Source of the DNA: a virus
IMG/VR virus record: IMGVR_UViG_3300025810_000084
Span: 1 to 23,953 of that record
Strand: one strand, 5' to 3'
DNA: 23,953 bases
Both the position numbers and the translations under genes were made by a program. Below are positions 22,138-23,953 of the stretch, one piece after another; position 1 is the stretch's first letter, and the number at the start of each line of letters is the position of its first letter. Below the pieces are notes generated by a model. It was not told where the DNA came from. It made no database searches and worked only from the letters and a program-made list of their open reading frames with translations.

Positions 22138-22144
22138 ATAAATA
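22137..22144 (+). promoter_or_regulatory. Late promoter for the 22174 gene
   Basis: An exact TATAAATA, joined to the terminator T-tract, 29 bases before the ATG. It predicts a start near 22150. Confidence 0.65.
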
Positions 22145-22173
22145 TTCTTATAAAGAGTTAATTAAGAATTACG

Positions 22174-22392
22174 ATGAGAGCTTTATCGCAGTCCGAGTAC
22201 GGAGAAATCAGAAGTTTGTATGAGAGTATCTATGCTCCTCAAGTAGATGAGGAACTAGAACTTTCTGATGAAGAGTTAGAAGATATTGTAGAAGAAGTTG
22301 TTTCAGATCTTCTTGAAGAAGGATATGATATTGATGACATCGAAGAAGGTTTTAACGACTATATTGAAGAAGATTTTTCAATTTTTAAATGA
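22174..22392 (+). CDS. Acidic N-terminal part of a virion-type protein
   Basis: 72 residues, strongly acidic and helical (EELELSDEELEDIVEEVVSDLLEEGYD). The start MRALSQSEYGEIRSLYESIY resembles N-termini of structural proteins I recall from marine T4-like phages. Its frame closes with TGA at 22390, exactly where the overlapping frame reads on as NEARAARRARKG, which is how related proteins continue. I read the two as one gene broken by a frameshift. A late promoter lies 29 bases upstream. Confidence 0.6.
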   Translation: MRALSQSEYGEIRSLYESIYAPQVDEELELSDEELEDIVEEVVSDLLEEGYDIDDIEEGFNDYIEEDFSIFK

Positions 22393-23428
22393 AGCAAGAG
22401 CAGCAAGAAGAGCACGTAAAGGTTCTAAGTCTTATGATGAAGTAAAAGCAGAACAGGATGCTAAGGAAGCAGAAAGAAAAGCAAGAAAAGAAGCAAAGAA
22501 AAAACCAGCATCAACAGGAATGGGTGCTACAAAAACATCTATTCCATCTATTCCATCTACTAAAAAATCCCCAGAGAAAAAATCTATTGCGAGTAGGTTA
22601 AAGGGAGCAGTTAAGAGAGTGGTTGGGGGTAAAAAGGGTGCGGAAAGAGTTACTGCTAGTGATCGTTACCAAAAATCCACAAGGATGTCTCCTGTAAGAG
22701 CGCAGAAAAATTCAAGGGTAACGATAGGGTCTGAAGATAAGAGAGACCTTGCAAAAAGAAAAGCAGAAAGAACCCAAAACAGAATTGACAAAAAAATTAA
22801 AAGTGCTCAAGGAGATTCAAGTAAAAGTCTTAAAGCAAGAGTCTCAACGGGTGTTAAAAAAGCAACTGATACTGCAAAACGTGTTAAAGCAGGTGCTCAA
22901 ATTGCTGGTATAATTGCAAAAGGAAGTGCTCAAAATGCACAAGATAGTGCTGTAAGAGCAAAACGTAGAGCAGAACTTGCTGGTAGTAAAGCAGTGACGG
23001 CAGTCAAGAATGCTCCTGGTAATATCAAAAAAGGAATTAAGAGTAGAATTGCTAGTGGATTACAGAAGGTTTCTGATAGGGCAGGTAGTGCTGCTAAGAG
23101 AATGTCTGAAGAGGTTGAGACATATGATGTAGTAGTCGAGTTCCTGTGCGACTACGGCATCGCAGAAGACCTCCAAGAGGCGGAATGGTTGATGGTCAAT
23201 GAGATTGACTCTGAGGACATTGAGAACATTCTAGAGGCATACGGATCACCGAGACCAACTAACCTTCCTCTCTCTAGAGAAAGAATGACTAGAAAAGTAG
23301 ATGACTGGAAAGAAAATCCAAATAGAGACTTTGGTAAGAGAGGAACTGCTGCTAAAAATCTAAGGTCTAGAGCAAATGCAGTTGTAGGAACACAACGTCG
23401 TCAAGACACAGAAGTTGGATTGCGTTAG
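22298..23428 (+). CDS. Basic virion-type protein, C-terminal part (frame continues from the 22174 gene)
   Basis: The frame is 376 residues, but the first 30 are the shadow of the acidic 22174 gene. The real sequence probably begins near 22385 (LNEARAARRARKGSKSYDEVKAE), entered by a shift of one base. The middle is Lys/Arg/Ala-rich with helical repeats (KAGAQIAGIIAKGSAQNAQ), as in DNA-binding internal or scaffold-type head proteins. The end has a folded segment (YDVVVEFLCDYGIAEDLQEA) typical of cyanophage structural proteins, then ENILEAYG, which fits a gp21-type cut (ILE/A), and a basic tail. No good ribosome binding site precedes the ATG at 22298. Confidence 0.6.
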   Translation: MFQIFLKKDMILMTSKKVLTTILKKIFQFLNEARAARRARKGSKSYDEVKAEQDAKEAERKARKEAKKKPASTGMGATKTSIPSIPSTKKSPEKKSIASRLKGAVKRVVGGKKGAERVTASDRYQKSTRMSPVRAQKNSRVTIGSEDKRDLAKRKAERTQNRIDKKIKSAQGDSSKSLKARVSTGVKKATDTAKRVKAGAQIAGIIAKGSAQNAQDSAVRAKRRAELAGSKAVTAVKNAPGNIKKGIKSRIASGLQKVSDRAGSAAKRMSEEVETYDVVVEFLCDYGIAEDLQEAEWLMVNEIDSEDIENILEAYGSPRPTNLPLSRERMTRKVDDWKENPNRDFGKRGTAAKNLRSRANAVVGTQRRQDTEVGLR

Positions 23429-23449
23429 AAAACTCACATAATACTCAAA

Positions 23450-23475
23450 GGGGGCTTGACAAGTCTCCTTTTTTT
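23450..23475 (+). terminator. Rho-independent terminator
   Basis: A 7-bp stem (GGGGGCT 23450-23456 with AGTCTCC 23462-23468, two G-T pairs), a five-base loop and seven T residues. It ends the virion-type gene and overlaps the next promoter. Confidence 0.75.
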
Positions 23476-23484
23476 ATGTAGACT
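23456..23484 (+). promoter_or_regulatory. Sigma70-like promoter overlapping the terminator
   Basis: A perfect -35 TTGACA (23456-23461), a 17-base spacer and TAGACT (23479-23484) with TG just before it. The -35 lies in the hairpin and the T-tract is in the spacer, as in the promoter at 295-323. Confidence 0.55.
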
Positions 23485-23502
23485 AGGTTTGTCCCCGTTA
23501 AA

Positions 23503-23510
23503 GATAAATA
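23503..23510 (+). promoter_or_regulatory. Late promoter for the last gene
   Basis: GATAAATA fits NATAAATA, 22 bases before the ATG at 23533. It predicts a start near 23516. The short RNA leader could fold CTCAT with ATGAG over the start codon. Confidence 0.5.
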
Positions 23511-23532
23511 ATAGCTCATTGAATTCTATAAG

Positions 23533-23953
23533 ATGAGTTATGAGAATTCTTGGATATACAATAATGAACCTTTTGAGTCTGATGCTATTGGGAATTACTT
23601 TGGTTTTGTTTACTGTATTACCAATAAGACCACCGGTAGAAAATACCTTGGAAGGAAATACTTTTGGTCATTCAGAACTCCACCAGGAAAAAAGAGAAAA
23701 GTAAAACAAGAATCTGATTGGAAGAAATATTATGGTTCTTGTCCTGAGTTAAAGGAAGATATAAAAAGATACGGCAAAGAGTTCTTCAGTAGAGTAATAC
23801 TAAGTCTTCATGAGAAGAAGGGAGACTGTAACTTTGAGGAGACCAAGCAGTTGTTTCTAAATAATGTGCTATCAGAGGCACTTGACAACGGAGCACCAGC
23901 ATACTATAATAGCAACATTCTCGGCCGTTACATGCGGAAAGATTATGGAAATT
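23533..23953 (+). CDS. GIY-YIG-fold nuclease-like protein (partial, runs off the window)
   Basis: 140 codons with no stop. A GIY-YIG core is visible at about 24-42 (GFVYCITNKTTGRKYLGRK), then a DWKKYYGSCPELKEDIKRYG segment, an EE pair in NFEETKQLFL, and YYNSNILGRYMRKDYGN. I recall close relatives across marine T4-like phages as a stable gene, so it may be a core nuclease, perhaps linked to DNA packaging, rather than a selfish element. No NUMOD repeats and no pseudoknot leader are seen. The C-terminus is beyond the window. Confidence 0.7.
   Translation, partial: MSYENSWIYNNEPFESDAIGNYFGFVYCITNKTTGRKYLGRKYFWSFRTPPGKKRKVKQESDWKKYYGSCPELKEDIKRYGKEFFSRVILSLHEKKGDCNFEETKQLFLNNVLSEALDNGAPAYYNSNILGRYMRKDYGN

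Noticed and set aside
22298-22387. Start of the basic virion gene at the 22298 ATG
   Set aside because: These 30 residues are the shadow of the acidic gene in another frame and no ribosome binding site precedes the ATG.
23533-23953. Seventh homing endonuclease
   Set aside because: It has a GIY-YIG core but no NUMOD modules and no pseudoknot leader, and it resembles a stable gene of marine T4-like phages. Counted as a phage nuclease-like gene instead.
1-23953. CRISPR arrays, tRNA genes, rRNA, insertion sequences
   Set aside because: No regularly spaced repeats, no cloverleaf in the short gaps, and no transposase or terminal inverted repeats seen. Gaps longer than about 100 bases are accounted for by terminators, promoters or the two leaders.

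Overview
The window looks like part of the genome of a marine T4-like myovirus, most likely a cyanophage of Prochlorococcus or Synechococcus; a related marine T4-like phage such as a pelagiphage is possible. The evidence is the set of T4-type replication genes (gp43 polymerase, UvsX, gp41 helicase, gp61 primase), phage class Ia ribonucleotide reductase (NrdA/NrdB), MazG and Hsp20. AT-rich sequence, genes that overlap by a few bases (ATGA, TAATG, TGATG), sigma70-like early promoters and T4-type late promoters (NATAAATA) fit as well. Family assignments come from reading motifs; no database search was run.

Layout. 1-235: end of hsp20. 271-1561: a terminator/promoter followed by a restriction-endonuclease-like gene and a Mom-like DNA-modification gene that overlap. 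1607-2210: two small genes that look like tandem paralogues. 2217-5018: DNA polymerase, split in two between motifs A and B by a decayed HNH endonuclease. 5019-5568: structured leader plus an HNH homing endonuclease. 5577-8994: uvsX and the gp41 helicase. The helicase holds one contiguous mini-intein in its P-loop and is then broken by a split intein very like gp41-1, with a 75-residue ORF between the halves. 8991-9998: mazG and small genes. 10007-15505: virion-type and hypothetical genes, several behind late promoters, including the only minus-strand gene. 15518-20929: gp61, nrdA (with a LAGLIDADG intein at the thiyl-radical cysteine) and nrdB, behind a sigma70-like promoter. 20930-21584: a second structured leader and a GIY-YIG/NUMOD3 homing endonuclease. 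21568-23428: small genes and a basic, apparently frameshifted virion-type gene. 23533-end: a GIY-YIG-fold gene that runs off the window.

Two observations stand out. First, the two free-standing homing endonuclease genes come from different nuclease families but have the same kind of leader. Each is an H-type pseudoknot with a shared internal loop (CA / GUAAGW) and covarying stems. A sigma70-like promoter sits just upstream, a T4-type late promoter lies inside the loop, and the last pairing strand covers the ribosome entry region. This suggests a switch that keeps early transcripts closed and late transcripts open. Second, the helicase should need both cis and trans protein splicing to be made whole. 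Six selfish elements or remnants hit or flank replication genes within about 18 kb.
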